Shown piece by piece: positions 21,846 through 30,666 of a stretch of DNA of 34,019 bases (within the stretch, counting starts at the first letter, position 1; each line of letters opens with the position of its first letter). The notes under the pieces are model-generated. The model ran no database searches, was not told the origin of the DNA, and saw only the letters and a program-made list of their open reading frames with translations. Both the position numbers and the translations under genes were made by a program. Source of the DNA: Acidobacteriota bacterium. Lineage in GTDB: Bacteria > Acidobacteriota > Blastocatellia > Pyrinomonadales > Pyrinomonadaceae. The stretch is taken from NCBI GenBank assembly GCA_003222945.1, contig QHXM01000092.1:1-34019 (forward strand), given 5' to 3'.

Positions 21846-22871
21846 TCAGGCGTGCGAAGATTCATACCGGCTCAATCTTCCGTTCGCAGGCGTTATCCTT
21901 GATGTGGTCCGAAGGCGGGAATCATCAACCCACTCGTCCCACTCCGAGCCATAGCCCGCGTAATGAATCCTGTATCTCGCTCCCTTAACTTCAAGTATCG
22001 TCGCCGGATACCACTGGCCTTCCCACTCGACCTCGACGCGCTCATTTATGCGCGAAGCCGATTTCGACTGGTTCGCAACGTCTGCCAGAATCATCTCAGG
22101 CGAGAAATCTCCGGTTGTCTTGAACACAGGAACTTGTTCTTCCTGAGACCACATGCGCGACCTCTCGTAGCGTGCAAGCTCCGATAGCTCTATCTCTCCG
22201 TCCCGGTTGCGATCAAGTTTTGCGCTGCCTCTAAGTCCTCGAAGCAGAGCATCCGTAAATGTCCATTCGGCTGTCGAGAGCGAGTCGGCGCGTGCGGACG
22301 TTAGCACCGCGTAAGAGATTGAAGTCTTGCGCCTCGCGGCTTCATCCGCGAGCGCGCCAGAATAGCAGCAGTCGGCTATGACCAGAGCGCGCGAGCCTCT
22401 GAAGTTTCGTTCGATGGTGTTGAAGATTGAAGGAACGGACCATGCGGTTCTAGCTAGATCATCGTCAGCGTCGTAGCTTGCGAAATAGATTTTGCCCGTG
22501 TCGTCATCCTGAGCGCCGTGACCCGTGTAGTAGAAAATTAGCATGTCGCCTTCATTTGCCTTCGCAAGAAAGCGAGCCATAGCGCGCTCGATTCGATCCT
22601 TTGTGGCCTCTCTGTCTTTGATAAAAAGAATCTGATCGCGTGGGACGCCCGATTGTCTGAAGAAGTCCACAAGCTCCGCATCCTTGCGCCCCTCTTTCGG
22701 AAAAGAGTCCCAAGAGTCTCCATGCTCGAATTCCAGAATGCCAACGGCGAAGACCCATGTTCTTGCGGGATTCCAACTCTGCGCCTGCCCTCGCTCTAAA
22801 CTTTGCGCTGAGACGGAAGCAGTGAGCGAGGAGATGAACAGAATGATTATGAGTCTCTTGATCGTCGCCAT
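21846..22871 (-). CDS. Exported caspase-family protease with EF-hand loop and Tudor-knot domain
   Basis: A 341-residue protein. Residues 1-23 are a signal peptide (cleaved near SVSAQS). Residues 38-212 form a caspase/metacaspase (C14) domain: catalytic His118 in YYTGHG and Cys169 in DCCYSG, both present. Residues 220-231 are DRNRDGEIELSE, an exact EF-hand loop with acidic residues at 1, 5 and 12 and Gly at 6, so Ca2+ may control activity. Residues 277-320 (VEVEWEGQWYPATILEV, then YRIHYAGYGSEWDEWVDD) are a Tudor-knot/agenet-like beta barrel, which elsewhere binds peptides or nucleic acid. The protease cuts after basic residues in most metacaspases; the substrate here is unknown. It is divergent from glpX, 283 bases away. 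Confidence 0.82.
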   Translation of the reverse strand: MATIKRLIIILFISSLTASVSAQSLERGQAQSWNPARTWVFAVGILEFEHGDSWDSFPKEGRKDAELVDFFRQSGVPRDQILFIKDREATKDRIERAMARFLAKANEGDMLIFYYTGHGAQDDDTGKIYFASYDADDDLARTAWSVPSIFNTIERNFRGSRALVIADCCYSGALADEAARRKTSISYAVLTSARADSLSTAEWTFTDALLRGLRGSAKLDRNRDGEIELSELARYERSRMWSQEEQVPVFKTTGDFSPEMILADVANQSKSASRINERVEVEWEGQWYPATILEVKGARYRIHYAGYGSEWDEWVDDSRLRTTSRITPANGRLSRYESSHA

Positions 22872-23154
22872 GATTTTCCCTTCAACGTTTTTTTCAGGAG
22901 AGTTGCTTTTCAGGATTGAGCTTCATCAGCCCGCCTCGAATTACAGGGGCAATACGATTAGTTAGAACAATTTTGCCGTCATGCCGGTTAAAAGTTTTTC
23001 GAGCATAAAGGAAGATGGATTGCTGCAATCCGGCTCTACAAAAAGCTCGCACGCCCGTGATACTATACGAGCGCATTTCTTATCTCTTGCAAAGTGCGAT
23101 CAAATGAGTCCCAAGGTTCGAGGGTCGCACTTCATCTTCAGGAGCGAAATCGTA

Positions 23155-24201
23155 ATGGGATACGAACTGAGAACAGAGCGCGAGTTGTCTTTGGATTTCC
23201 TGCGCGTGTGCGAAGCCGCAGCGATTGCAGCCGCGCGCACGATGGGTCAGGGCGACCGTAAGTATTCGGACCAGGTCGCGGTCGAAGCCATGCGCGAGGT
23301 GATGGACACAGTGCCCATGCGCGGTCGCATAGTCATTGGCGAAGGCGAGCGCGACGAAGCGCCCATGCTCTACATTGGCGAAGAGGTCGGAGGCCGCAGC
23401 GCAAGCGAAGAGGTGCGCGCCTCATTCCCGGAAGTTGATATTGCCGTTGATCCACTCGAAGGCACAAACCTCTGCGCGCTCGGAGCAAATAACGCCATCG
23501 CAGTGCTCGCCGCAGCAGAACGCGGCGGACTCCTGAACGCGCCTGACATCTACATGGATAAGATAGTCGTCGGTCCATCGTGTCGCGGCTCTGTCAACAT
23601 CGAAGCGCCCGTCAAAGAGAATCTGAAGAACATCGCTCGACGTTTAGGGCGCGACATAGAAGACCTGACTGTGATAACGCTGGAGCGCTCGCGCCACAAG
23701 AAGTTGATCGACGACGTTCGTGCAGCAGGAGCGCGCATTCGCTTAATCTCAGACGGCGACCTTTCGGCTGGCATCTCCGCAGCAGTCGCAGGCACAAACA
23801 TTCACGCGCTGATGGGAATTGGCGGCGCGCCCGAAGGCGTCATAACGGCTGCCGCCATGAAGTGTCTGAACGGAGAGATTCAGGCGAAACTCGTTTTCGA
23901 TCCTGAGCGTTTGGGAGTAGATCGTGACAAGGTGCCAGCGCAGGAAGAGGTCCTTGCGAGACTCCGAGAGATGGGCATCACGGACCCTGATAAAGTGTAC
24001 GACACGAACGACCTTGCGCCCGGCAAGAAGATTATCTTCGCCGCGACGGGCGTCACGGACGGTGCGCTGCTTCGTGGCGTTCGCTTCTTCGGCTCAGGAA
24101 AACGCACGCACTCGCTCGTGATGACAACCGACTCCCATCACATACGCTTCGTTGACACGGTCCATGTAGAGGGTGGCCCGGACGCAGTCATCAGATTTTA
24201 G
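23155..24201 (+). CDS. glpX: Class II fructose-1,6-bisphosphatase
   Basis: A 348-residue GlpX-type enzyme that removes the 1-phosphate of fructose-1,6-bisphosphate in gluconeogenesis (and sedoheptulose bisphosphate in some bacteria). The metal-binding motif [15 protein letters not shown] is at about residues 62-76, DPLEGTNL follows at about 100, and later [20 protein letters not shown] and TTDSHH near the end. The ATG at 23155 begins [11 protein letters not shown], the usual family start, with AGGAG about eleven bases upstream. A longer in-frame reading to 22981 only adds low-quality sequence. Its stop is followed after one base by a long palindromic repeat. Confidence 0.92.
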   Translation: MGYELRTERELSLDFLRVCEAAAIAAARTMGQGDRKYSDQVAVEAMREVMDTVPMRGRIVIGEGERDEAPMLYIGEEVGGRSASEEVRASFPEVDIAVDPLEGTNLCALGANNAIAVLAAAERGGLLNAPDIYMDKIVVGPSCRGSVNIEAPVKENLKNIARRLGRDIEDLTVITLERSRHKKLIDDVRAAGARIRLISDGDLSAGISAAVAGTNIHALMGIGGAPEGVITAAAMKCLNGEIQAKLVFDPERLGVDRDKVPAQEEVLARLREMGITDPDKVYDTNDLAPGKKIIFAATGVTDGALLRGVRFFGSGKRTHSLVMTTDSHHIRFVDTVHVEGGPDAVIRF

Positions 24202-24202
24202 G

Positions 24203-24345
24203 GCGGAGGGATGAGGGATGAGGGATGAAGTAAAACTCGGAATGATGAACGCGGAATGCGGAATGAGAGACGATCCGCTTTCAGTTCATCGTTCGCCATC
24301 CAGCATTCATCATCTCTTTTCATCCCTACGCCCTCATCCCTCCGC
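24203..24345. repeat. Long inverted repeat, GGGATGAGGGATGA family
   Basis: GCGGAGGGATGAGGG (24203-24217) and CCCTCATCCCTCCGC (24331-24345) are perfect 15-base complements. The left arm repeats GGGATGA three times. Inner words GATGAACGCGGAATG, GCGGAATGAGAGA and their complements (CATTCATCATCTC) also pair. It starts two bases after the glpX stop. It runs up to the DUF2085 gene and keeps that gene's frame open artificially, which is why longer starts should be distrusted. Confidence 0.85.
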
Positions 24346-24355
24346 GCTTCGTTGC

Positions 24356-24817
24356 GTGATTGTATGGTTGATTCTGGCGACGTTGACGCTCCTTTTCGTG
24401 AGCATGATTATCATCGCGCCTGTAGCAGAGGCTTATGGATATAGTTCGACCGCGCTCATTATCTACACATCATTCGGCAAATTCTGCCACCAGATAGCTG
24501 AGCGCTCCTTTTACATTGACGGTCATCCGTTCGCAGTCTGCGCGCGTTGCACTGGAATCTATTTCGGATTTGCAGCGGGCGTGCTCTTTTATCCGCTCGT
24601 GCGATCACTGAATCGCGTGGATGCGCCAGCGCGCAAGTGGCTGCTTCTTGCTCTTGTGCCCACAGCGATTGATTTCGCGCTCGGCTTTTTCGGCATAGTT
24701 GAGAACACGCACCTATCGCGCTTCATAACGGGAGCGCTTCTCGGAGGCGTGACTGCATTTTATGTCGTGCCCGGCTTAATAGACATGAGCCGGATTATCT
24801 TCAAGCATTCATCGTAA
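24356..24817 (+). CDS. DUF2085 membrane protein
   Basis: A protein of about 153 residues with four or five membrane helices. The DUF2085 signature is GKFCHQIAERSFYIDGHPFA followed by VCARCTGIYFGFAAG: a Cys-His pair and a C-x2-C pair close to the membrane surface, suggesting metal or haem binding; this role is unproven in the family. A later helix contains ALVPTAIDFALGFF, and near the end SRFITGALLGG. The start is uncertain: the frame is open back to 24218, but that part is translated palindromic repeat, so I chose GTG at 24356, just before the first helix, without a good ribosome-binding site. The following membrane-protein gene starts 27 bases later. Confidence 0.72.
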   Translation: MIVWLILATLTLLFVSMIIIAPVAEAYGYSSTALIIYTSFGKFCHQIAERSFYIDGHPFAVCARCTGIYFGFAAGVLFYPLVRSLNRVDAPARKWLLLALVPTAIDFALGFFGIVENTHLSRFITGALLGGVTAFYVVPGLIDMSRIIFKHSS

Positions 24818-24844
24818 ACTTCCCTCGTGAAGGCGTGAACCGTT

Positions 24845-25429
24845 ATGGATAACAAGTGGAGATCGGCAATCATCGGCGGCGTGCTGATAGGGCTTCTGTC
24901 AGGAATCCCTTACGTGCGGCTTGGCAACGTAGCTTGTTGCATGTGGGTTGTTCTCGGCGGCGCATTGGCTTCCTACCTCTACATCAAAAAATCACTGACT
25001 CCAGTTAACGTTGGCGAAGGCGCAATGATTGGCGCGATTGCCGGTGCGATTGGAATGATAGTCGAGATAGTCGTCGGACTTCCGCTGACAATCCTTACGG
25101 GCTATCCTGAATTGAAACTTATAGCCGGTCTTATGGAACGTATGGACCCGCAGAGAGCCGATGAATATAGACATCAGATTGAGCAGTTGGCGAATGTTCC
25201 ATTCACGGAGCAATTCTTTTACGCGGTCTTCTCCTGGGGAACATTGCTGAGCCTGCTCATCACAGTCATCTTCGCGCTAATCGGTGGCCTTGTCGGCGTT
25301 CCGATCTTTGAGAAACGTAAAACGGACGCTGGCCCACCACCACCGCCATATTTCGGCGGCACGCCCGGCGCTGGAGGAGGCTACGCGCCACCACCGCCGC
25401 CGCCCGCCAGCTACGGACCAGAGACGTAA
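24845..25429 (+). CDS. Membrane protein with glycine/proline-rich tail
   Basis: A 194-residue protein with four membrane helices: AIIGGVLIGLLSGIPYV, CMWVVLGGALASYLYI, GAMIGAIAGAIGMIVEIVVG and LLSLLITVIFALIGGLVGVP. The loop between the third and fourth carries PELKLIAGLMERMDPQRADE. The C-terminal 35 residues are rich in Pro and Gly (repeated PPPPP and GGTPGAGGG), predicted disordered and cytoplasmic. I recognise a small-membrane-protein pattern but no family I would name. It is probably co-transcribed with the DUF2085 gene. Its stop codon forms the first bases of the palindromic repeat that follows. Confidence 0.7.
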   Translation: MDNKWRSAIIGGVLIGLLSGIPYVRLGNVACCMWVVLGGALASYLYIKKSLTPVNVGEGAMIGAIAGAIGMIVEIVVGLPLTILTGYPELKLIAGLMERMDPQRADEYRHQIEQLANVPFTEQFFYAVFSWGTLLSLLITVIFALIGGLVGVPIFEKRKTDAGPPPPPYFGGTPGAGGGYAPPPPPPASYGPET

Positions 25430-25528
25430 GAAAGGCAAAAGGAAAAAGGTAGAAGGTAAAAGTAAAGACAAAGAGCAAGTCTTTCGTCTTTCCTTCTTGC
25501 TTTTACCTTTTTCCTTTTACCTTTCTTA
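25427..25528. repeat. Inverted repeat, GGCAAAAGG-word family, overlapping a stop codon
   Basis: The 25-base arm at 25427-25451 (TAAGAAAGGCAAAAGGAAAA then AGGTA) is matched by its complement at 25504-25528 with one mismatch. The spacer contains further GAAGGTAAAAG words. The first three bases are the stop codon of the preceding gene. The arm is almost pure purine. The element at 31550-31642 uses the same words. Confidence 0.85.
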
Positions 25529-25653
25529 TGTGCATCCTCTGGGTTACAATCAGCGTCTTAACTGGTCGACAGCGCGTCGTTTGCGCTGCTGGTTTTTGTG
25601 GCTTTTGATAGAGCAGATGTTAGAAGAAGACCAGAACGCTTCTTAGTTTTATC

Positions 25654-25690
25654 CCTTCTGGATTCTGACTCCTGACTTCTGACTCCCGCT
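25654..25690. repeat. Single arm of the GGAGTCAG-word family
   Basis: The sequence CTGGATTCTGACTCCTGACT and the following TCTGACTCCCG repeat the words of the right arm at 8395-8411 (CTGACTCC, ATTCTG) but no full left arm is present nearby. It ends about ten bases before the start of the glycosyltransferase gene, so the promoter of that gene must lie within or before it. It is either a degenerate element or a solitary arm. Confidence 0.55.
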
Positions 25691-25700
25691 TTTCAACGTG

Positions 25701-27320
25701 ATGTCTCTTCTTTCGCTCGCCCTGTTCTCGCTCGCAGACAATACCTGCGCTCGCTTTCCTAACATCTGCGAGTTGGTCGCCAAGACAGACTTCAACATAA
25801 GCCCGCTCTACCGGCTCGATGGCTTCGATTGGACAGTCCTGACGCTATATTTCAGCGTGCTTACCATACTCGCAATCTACGGCGGCTATCGCATCAAGCA
25901 GGTCATAGATTTCTGGCGCTACAGAAAACTCGCGCCGCAGCCCGCAGGATATTTCAGCGAAGAGGAATTGCCTACGATCACCATACAGCTTCCGCTCTTC
26001 AACGAGATGTACGTCGTAGAGCGTCTCCTGAAAGCTGTGACAGAGATTGATTATCCGCGCGAGCGTCTTGAGATTCAGGTGTTAGACGATTCTACGGACG
26101 AGACTGTGAAACTCGCCGCGAACACTGTAGAGCATTACAAGCGCGCGGGCTTTGACATCCACTACATACATCGCACGGACCGCACGGGCTTCAAAGCGGG
26201 CGCACTGGAAAACGGTTTGAAGACTGCGCGAGGCGAACTGGTCGCAATCTTCGACGCGGACTTTGTTCCGAAACCTGATTGCCTTCGCAAGCTCGCACAT
26301 TTCTTCACTGACCCGCTTGTGGGCTGCGCGCAGATGCGCTGGTCGCACATCAACGGCGACTACAATCTACTGACGCGCTTGCAGACCATAATGCTCGACG
26401 GCCACTTCGTAGTCGAACAGACTGTTCGCAACCGGACCGGCGGCTTCTTCAACTTCAACGGCACGGCGGGCATCTGGCGCAGGCGAGCCATTGAGATGAG
26501 CGGCGGCTGGCAGCACGACACTTTGACGGAGGACACGGACCTCTCTTTCCGCGCGCAACTGATGGGCTGGCGATTCATTTACTTACTGGACGAAGACGCC
26601 CCGTCTGAGATTCCCGTTGAGATAAACGCCTTCAAAGCTCAGCAGCGACGTTGGGCCAAGGGCGTCATGCAAGTTGGCCTGAAGATGCTTCGCAGAATCT
26701 GGGCAGCGCCATTGCCTCTGCGCGTCAAGCTTGAAATGTTCTTCCGGCTGACGGGCAACATCAGTTACCCGCTCATGATTTTGGTGAGCCTTCTGCAATT
26801 TCCGCTTCTGCTGGTCCGCTACAACCAGGGCTTCTATCAACTGATGATGTTCGACGTGCCGCTGCTCTTCTTCTCTACGGTTTCCGTTCTCTTCTTCTAC
26901 GGCACGGGCGTCTGGTACCTGGATAAGAGAAGGACGCCGAGACTTCTACATCTGCCGCTCGTGATGGCGCTAGGCATTGGCCTTGCTTTCTCGAACGCGC
27001 GCGCAGTGATCGAAGCTTTGATAGGTTATAAGACTGAGTTTGTTCGCACGCCCAAGTATCGAGTAGAAGAGCAGCGAGACGAGACTTGGAAGCGCAAAAA
27101 ATATAAGCGTAAGCGCGGATGGTTGCCGCTGCTTGAGTTGGCCTTCTCCATTTATTTCCTTTTGGCAATCATGTACGCCGTCGAGATGCGGCTCTATGGC
27201 ACGCTTCCCTTTCTCTCTCTCTTCTTCTTCGGCTACGGATACATTGGGTTGATGAGTCTCTTGCAGAGCTTCCGATTGCGGACTTCAAAGAACAGCAGGC
27301 AGGAGCAGTTGGCAGGATGA
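25701..27320 (+). CDS. Family 2 membrane glycosyltransferase (cellulose/mannan synthase-like)
   Basis: A 539-residue processive-type GT2. After one or two N-terminal membrane helices (about 44-62), the catalytic domain has the acid pair in VLDDSTDE (129-130), the DAD motif FDADFVP (184-190), TEDTD (276-280, catalytic base region) and QQRRW (314-318), which binds the growing glycan. At least four membrane helices follow (about 345-520). It would polymerise sugar from a nucleotide-sugar at the membrane, as in cellulose, glucomannan or similar beta-glycans; the sugar cannot be predicted. No bcsB or other cellulose-operon partner lies beside it. A GTG directly before the ATG is an alternative start. 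The C-terminus is basic. Confidence 0.87.
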   Translation: MSLLSLALFSLADNTCARFPNICELVAKTDFNISPLYRLDGFDWTVLTLYFSVLTILAIYGGYRIKQVIDFWRYRKLAPQPAGYFSEEELPTITIQLPLFNEMYVVERLLKAVTEIDYPRERLEIQVLDDSTDETVKLAANTVEHYKRAGFDIHYIHRTDRTGFKAGALENGLKTARGELVAIFDADFVPKPDCLRKLAHFFTDPLVGCAQMRWSHINGDYNLLTRLQTIMLDGHFVVEQTVRNRTGGFFNFNGTAGIWRRRAIEMSGGWQHDTLTEDTDLSFRAQLMGWRFIYLLDEDAPSEIPVEINAFKAQQRRWAKGVMQVGLKMLRRIWAAPLPLRVKLEMFFRLTGNISYPLMILVSLLQFPLLLVRYNQGFYQLMMFDVPLLFFSTVSVLFFYGTGVWYLDKRRTPRLLHLPLVMALGIGLAFSNARAVIEALIGYKTEFVRTPKYRVEEQRDETWKRKKYKRKRGWLPLLELAFSIYFLLAIMYAVEMRLYGTLPFLSLFFFGYGYIGLMSLLQSFRLRTSKNSRQEQLAG

Positions 27321-27527
27321 ATTAGCGGCGCTCTTTCTTTCCTGCTCGACTCGCACCTGCCTCCTATCTTTTCTTGCTTTCATCTTTCTTCTGGACTAAT
27401 ATCGCGCATCGCCCCGGATAGTCTTCAGTTTTCTTCCGAGCAATTCTTCAAGCTTTCAGGGTAGTCGTTTGCTATTCGGGCGCTGAATGTGCAGGTCTTG
27501 AAACATTCTTAGCCTGAGAGGAAAATC

Positions 27528-30500
27528 ATGTTCAGAAAAAATATCCCCTACGCGGCCACGATGCTCGCTCTGGTTGTCGGCTTATTCTTTGTCTCAACAA
27601 TCGCACGCGCTCAATCGGAAGCATCCACAGGAAATATAGAAGGGCGCGTCCTTGATCCAAACGGCGCGGCTATCCCTAACGTGCAGGTGACTGCGACGAA
27701 CGATGCGACAGGTTTACAGAAGAGCGCCAATACGGACGACGAAGGCAACTACCGAATAATCCTTCTGCCGCCGGGCACATACACTGTTCGCGCGGAGAAG
27801 ACTCAGGGCTTCGCTGAGGCGAATTATCAGAACGTGCAGGTAACGGTCGGCAGCAAGACGCCGCTTGAGATCAAGCTCTCTCCGGCGGGAGTGAAGGTTG
27901 CGGATATTAACGTCACATCGGAATTGCCAACGGTCGAAACAACGCGCACATCCGTCTCGACCACAATCAATCAACGCTCCATCGAAAACCTTCCGATAAA
28001 CGGTCGCAACTTTCAGGACTTCGCAACGCTCTCGCCCGGCGTCGTGCGCGATCCGCGCGGCGGCGATCTTTCGGTCGGCGGGCAGCGCGGAACATTCAAC
28101 AGCCTACAGGTTGACGGCGTTGACAACAACAACACCTTTTTCGGCCAGGCATTGGGACGCGGCGGCGTTCGCCCGCCTTATCAATTCTCGGAAGAGTCCG
28201 TGCAGGAGTTTCAGGTCAACCAGAACGGCTTCTCCGCAGAGTTCGGTCGCGCGGGCGGCGCAGTCATAAACGTCGTCACAAAATCCGGCACGAACCAGTT
28301 TCACGGCGGCGCGTTTGAATATTTTCGCAAAGAAGCTCTCAACTCAAATGACCCTGTGGTCAAAGCAAACGAAGCGCGGCGCGGACAACTGAACAAACGC
28401 CCGCCCTCAAAGATCAACCAGTTCGGCGGGCGCTTTGGCGGTCCGATTGTGAAGAACAAGGCGTTCTTCTTCTTCACCTACGACGGCCAGCGCTCGAACG
28501 TGCCCCAGCCTCTGGATGTCCCGAACCTTGCAACTGCACCCGCAGCCGCGCTCAACATTCTGTTGCCGAAACTGAACACCTATCAGGTGGGCCGTGACCA
28601 GAACGTCTTTCTTGCAAAGTCGGACATATCGCTCAACAGCAGCCATCAACTCACCGTTCGCTACAACCATCAGGGTTTCGTCGGCAAGAACAACGAGAAC
28701 AACGGCACGCTCTCAGCCGAAGAGCATTCGGGCGATAGCCTCGTGACGAGCGACGCCTTATCTTTGACGCTCGTCTCTACCATGACTCGAAAGCTCGTCA
28801 ACGAATATCGCTTCCAGTTTGCGCGCGACAGCGAGCCGGGCCAAGCCAACTCTTCCGCGCCTGAGGCGGTCATCAACACTGGCGCAGGCAACCTGAACAT
28901 AGGCCGCAACAATTTCAGCCCGCGCGAGACCACAATCAAGCGCGTTCAGTTCATAGACAACGTCTCTTATGTTTCGGGCCGGAGCAACTTCAAGTTCGGT
29001 CTGGATTTCAACTTCGACCGCATCTTCAACTTCTTCCCGGGCATCTTCAGCGGTTCTTACACGTTTCCCTCTTACACTGCGTTCGCCAACAATCTGCCTT
29101 CGGCCTACACACAGAACTTTGCGGGAGCGAACACTACAGGCGCGACTACGAAACCGAACCTGTCCGAATATTCATTCTTCGGGCAGGACGACATTCGCGT
29201 GACGCCGAAGTTGACGCTCAATCTTGGTCTTCGCTACGACTATGAGGGAATGGCCTGCCCGCAGGTTCAGAATCCTGACCCACTTCTCTTGAACAACGGC
29301 ATAGACACCGCGCGCTGTCCAAAGGACAAGAACAACTTCGGGCCGCGCTTCGGATTTTCTTACGCGCCGGACGTGCGAACAGTTGTGCGCGGAGGCTTCG
29401 GAATCTTCTACGCTCGAACGCCATCAATCATTCTAGGCACGGCTCACTCGCAGAACGGAATCAACGTAACAGGCATCACCATACGCGATAACACCGCGAC
29501 GCCCGCAAACGAAGTCAACGCCGTAGTCACTTACCCGAACATACTGACAGCGCCGCCCGCAGGCTTTACTTCAAATCCGAACCTTTACGTCTTCGCTCCA
29601 GACTACGTTCAGCCATATGTAGAGCAAGGGAGGATAGGTGTTGAGCGCGAGGTTGTGAAGAACCTGAGCCTGTCTGCGACCTATCTTTACTATCACGGCC
29701 TGCACCTGACGCGCACGCGCGACATAAACCTGTTTGCGCCGACCGCTTTCCCAGTCGTCGGACCGGACGGCCAGACCTACACGTTCCTTCGCTTCCCCTC
29801 TGCGCGTCCTATCTCGCGCACCACAGGGCTTTCATACAACCGCATCAGCGTCTTCGAGAGCGCGGCGCGCTCCGTTTATAACGGGCTTGCTATTCAGGCC
29901 ACGCAGCGCTTCACGCGCGGCTTCCAGTTCATAGCCGCTTACACGTTCTCGAAAGCGAAGGACGACAGGCCGGACCAGACGACGGTCGTGGTTGGCGCGG
30001 ACGATGCGAAGATAGTGCAGAATCAAGTCAATCCGGGCGCAGACTATTCACGCGCCGACACAGACATACGCCACCGCTTGGTCTTCAGTCCTATTTACGA
30101 GTGGGGACGCATCAGTTGGAGTCAGAACACGGTCGCCCGCGCGCTCTTCAGCGACTACATAGTCTCCGGCATCGTTCAGTTACAATCCGGCACGCCTTAT
30201 TCGGCGCTCGTCAGCGGCGATCCGAACAATGACGGCAACACTGCGAACGACCGCTTGCCGGGAACTGTGCGCAACCAGTTCACAACACCCGCCGTCTATC
30301 AGTTCGACGCACGACTCACGCGCACGATTCACTTTAACGAGAACATGCGCCTGCGCCTTATAGTTGAAGGCTTCAACATCTTCAATCGCTCGAACGTTGC
30401 GACCACGAACACGACCTTCTTCAACTTCTCCGGCGGCACGACCGCGCCCGCGCTCTTCTTTCCATCAGCTGCGACCGCCTTCGGCACGCCTCGCTCGTTC

Positions 30501-30575
30501 CAATCACCAGCGTCTGGCACGACCACGTTCGTCACGCCGCGCCAGGTGCAGCTTGCAATCAAGTTCGACTTCTAA
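27528..30575 (+). CDS. TonB-dependent receptor, Oar-like, with carboxypeptidase regulatory domain
   Basis: A 1015-residue outer-membrane receptor. Residues 1-28 are a signal peptide (cleaved after ARAQ). Residues 35-115 are a carboxypeptidase regulatory-like domain (GNIEGRVLDPNGAAIPNVQV, then GNYRIILLPPGTYTVRAEKT). A plug domain follows (around 140-255, with NLPINGRNFQDFATLSPGVV and LQVDGVDNNNTFFGQALGRG), then a long beta barrel ending in VQLAIKFDF with the aromatic terminus required for outer-membrane insertion. Oar-like receptors import or bind large substrates using TonB energy; the ligand is unknown. AGAGG lies seven bases before the ATG. Such receptors are expanded in Acidobacteriota. 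It converges on the Bax-inhibitor gene, with a terminator between. Confidence 0.93.
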   Translation: MFRKNIPYAATMLALVVGLFFVSTIARAQSEASTGNIEGRVLDPNGAAIPNVQVTATNDATGLQKSANTDDEGNYRIILLPPGTYTVRAEKTQGFAEANYQNVQVTVGSKTPLEIKLSPAGVKVADINVTSELPTVETTRTSVSTTINQRSIENLPINGRNFQDFATLSPGVVRDPRGGDLSVGGQRGTFNSLQVDGVDNNNTFFGQALGRGGVRPPYQFSEESVQEFQVNQNGFSAEFGRAGGAVINVVTKSGTNQFHGGAFEYFRKEALNSNDPVVKANEARRGQLNKRPPSKINQFGGRFGGPIVKNKAFFFFTYDGQRSNVPQPLDVPNLATAPAAALNILLPKLNTYQVGRDQNVFLAKSDISLNSSHQLTVRYNHQGFVGKNNENNGTLSAEEHSGDSLVTSDALSLTLVSTMTRKLVNEYRFQFARDSEPGQANSSAPEAVINTGAGNLNIGRNNFSPRETTIKRVQFIDNVSYVSGRSNFKFGLDFNFDRIFNFFPGIFSGSYTFPSYTAFANNLPSAYTQNFAGANTTGATTKPNLSEYSFFGQDDIRVTPKLTLNLGLRYDYEGMACPQVQNPDPLLLNNGIDTARCPKDKNNFGPRFGFSYAPDVRTVVRGGFGIFYARTPSIILGTAHSQNGINVTGITIRDNTATPANEVNAVVTYPNILTAPPAGFTSNPNLYVFAPDYVQPYVEQGRIGVEREVVKNLSLSATYLYYHGLHLTRTRDINLFAPTAFPVVGPDGQTYTFLRFPSARPISRTTGLSYNRISVFESAARSVYNGLAIQATQRFTRGFQFIAAYTFSKAKDDRPDQTTVVVGADDAKIVQNQVNPGADYSRADTDIRHRLVFSPIYEWGRISWSQNTVARALFSDYIVSGIVQLQSGTPYSALVSGDPNNDGNTANDRLPGTVRNQFTTPAVYQFDARLTRTIHFNENMRLRLIVEGFNIFNRSNVATTNTTFFNFSGGTTAPALFFPSAATAFGTPRSFQSPASGTTTFVTPRQVQLAIKFDF

Positions 30576-30594
30576 GCTTGATTGAAGACAGATG

Positions 30595-30630
30595 AAAGCG
30601 GCGGGAGGCCATAGGGTCTCCCGCCGCTTT
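30595..30630. terminator. Bidirectional Rho-independent terminator
   Basis: AAAGCGGCGGGAG (30595-30607) and CTCCCGCCGCTTT (30618-30630) form a perfect 13-bp, GC-rich stem with a 10-base loop, flanked by A-rich sequence on the left and T-rich sequence on the right. It lies between the stop of the TonB receptor gene and the stop of the convergent Bax-inhibitor gene and would end both. Confidence 0.9.
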
Positions 30631-30666
30631 ACATTTAGTTGCTTACTTGTTTGCCGCTTAGTTCAT

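Noticed and set aside
22981-23154. N-terminal extension of GlpX
   Set aside because: The extension is unlike any GlpX and the family start [10 protein letters not shown] follows AGGAG.
24218-24355. N-terminal extension of the DUF2085 protein
   Set aside because: This part is the palindromic repeat read as protein.
25551-25640. tRNA or small RNA before the glycosyltransferase gene
   Set aside because: No cloverleaf with a T-arm GTTCGA motif can be drawn, and I see no tRNA anywhere in the window.
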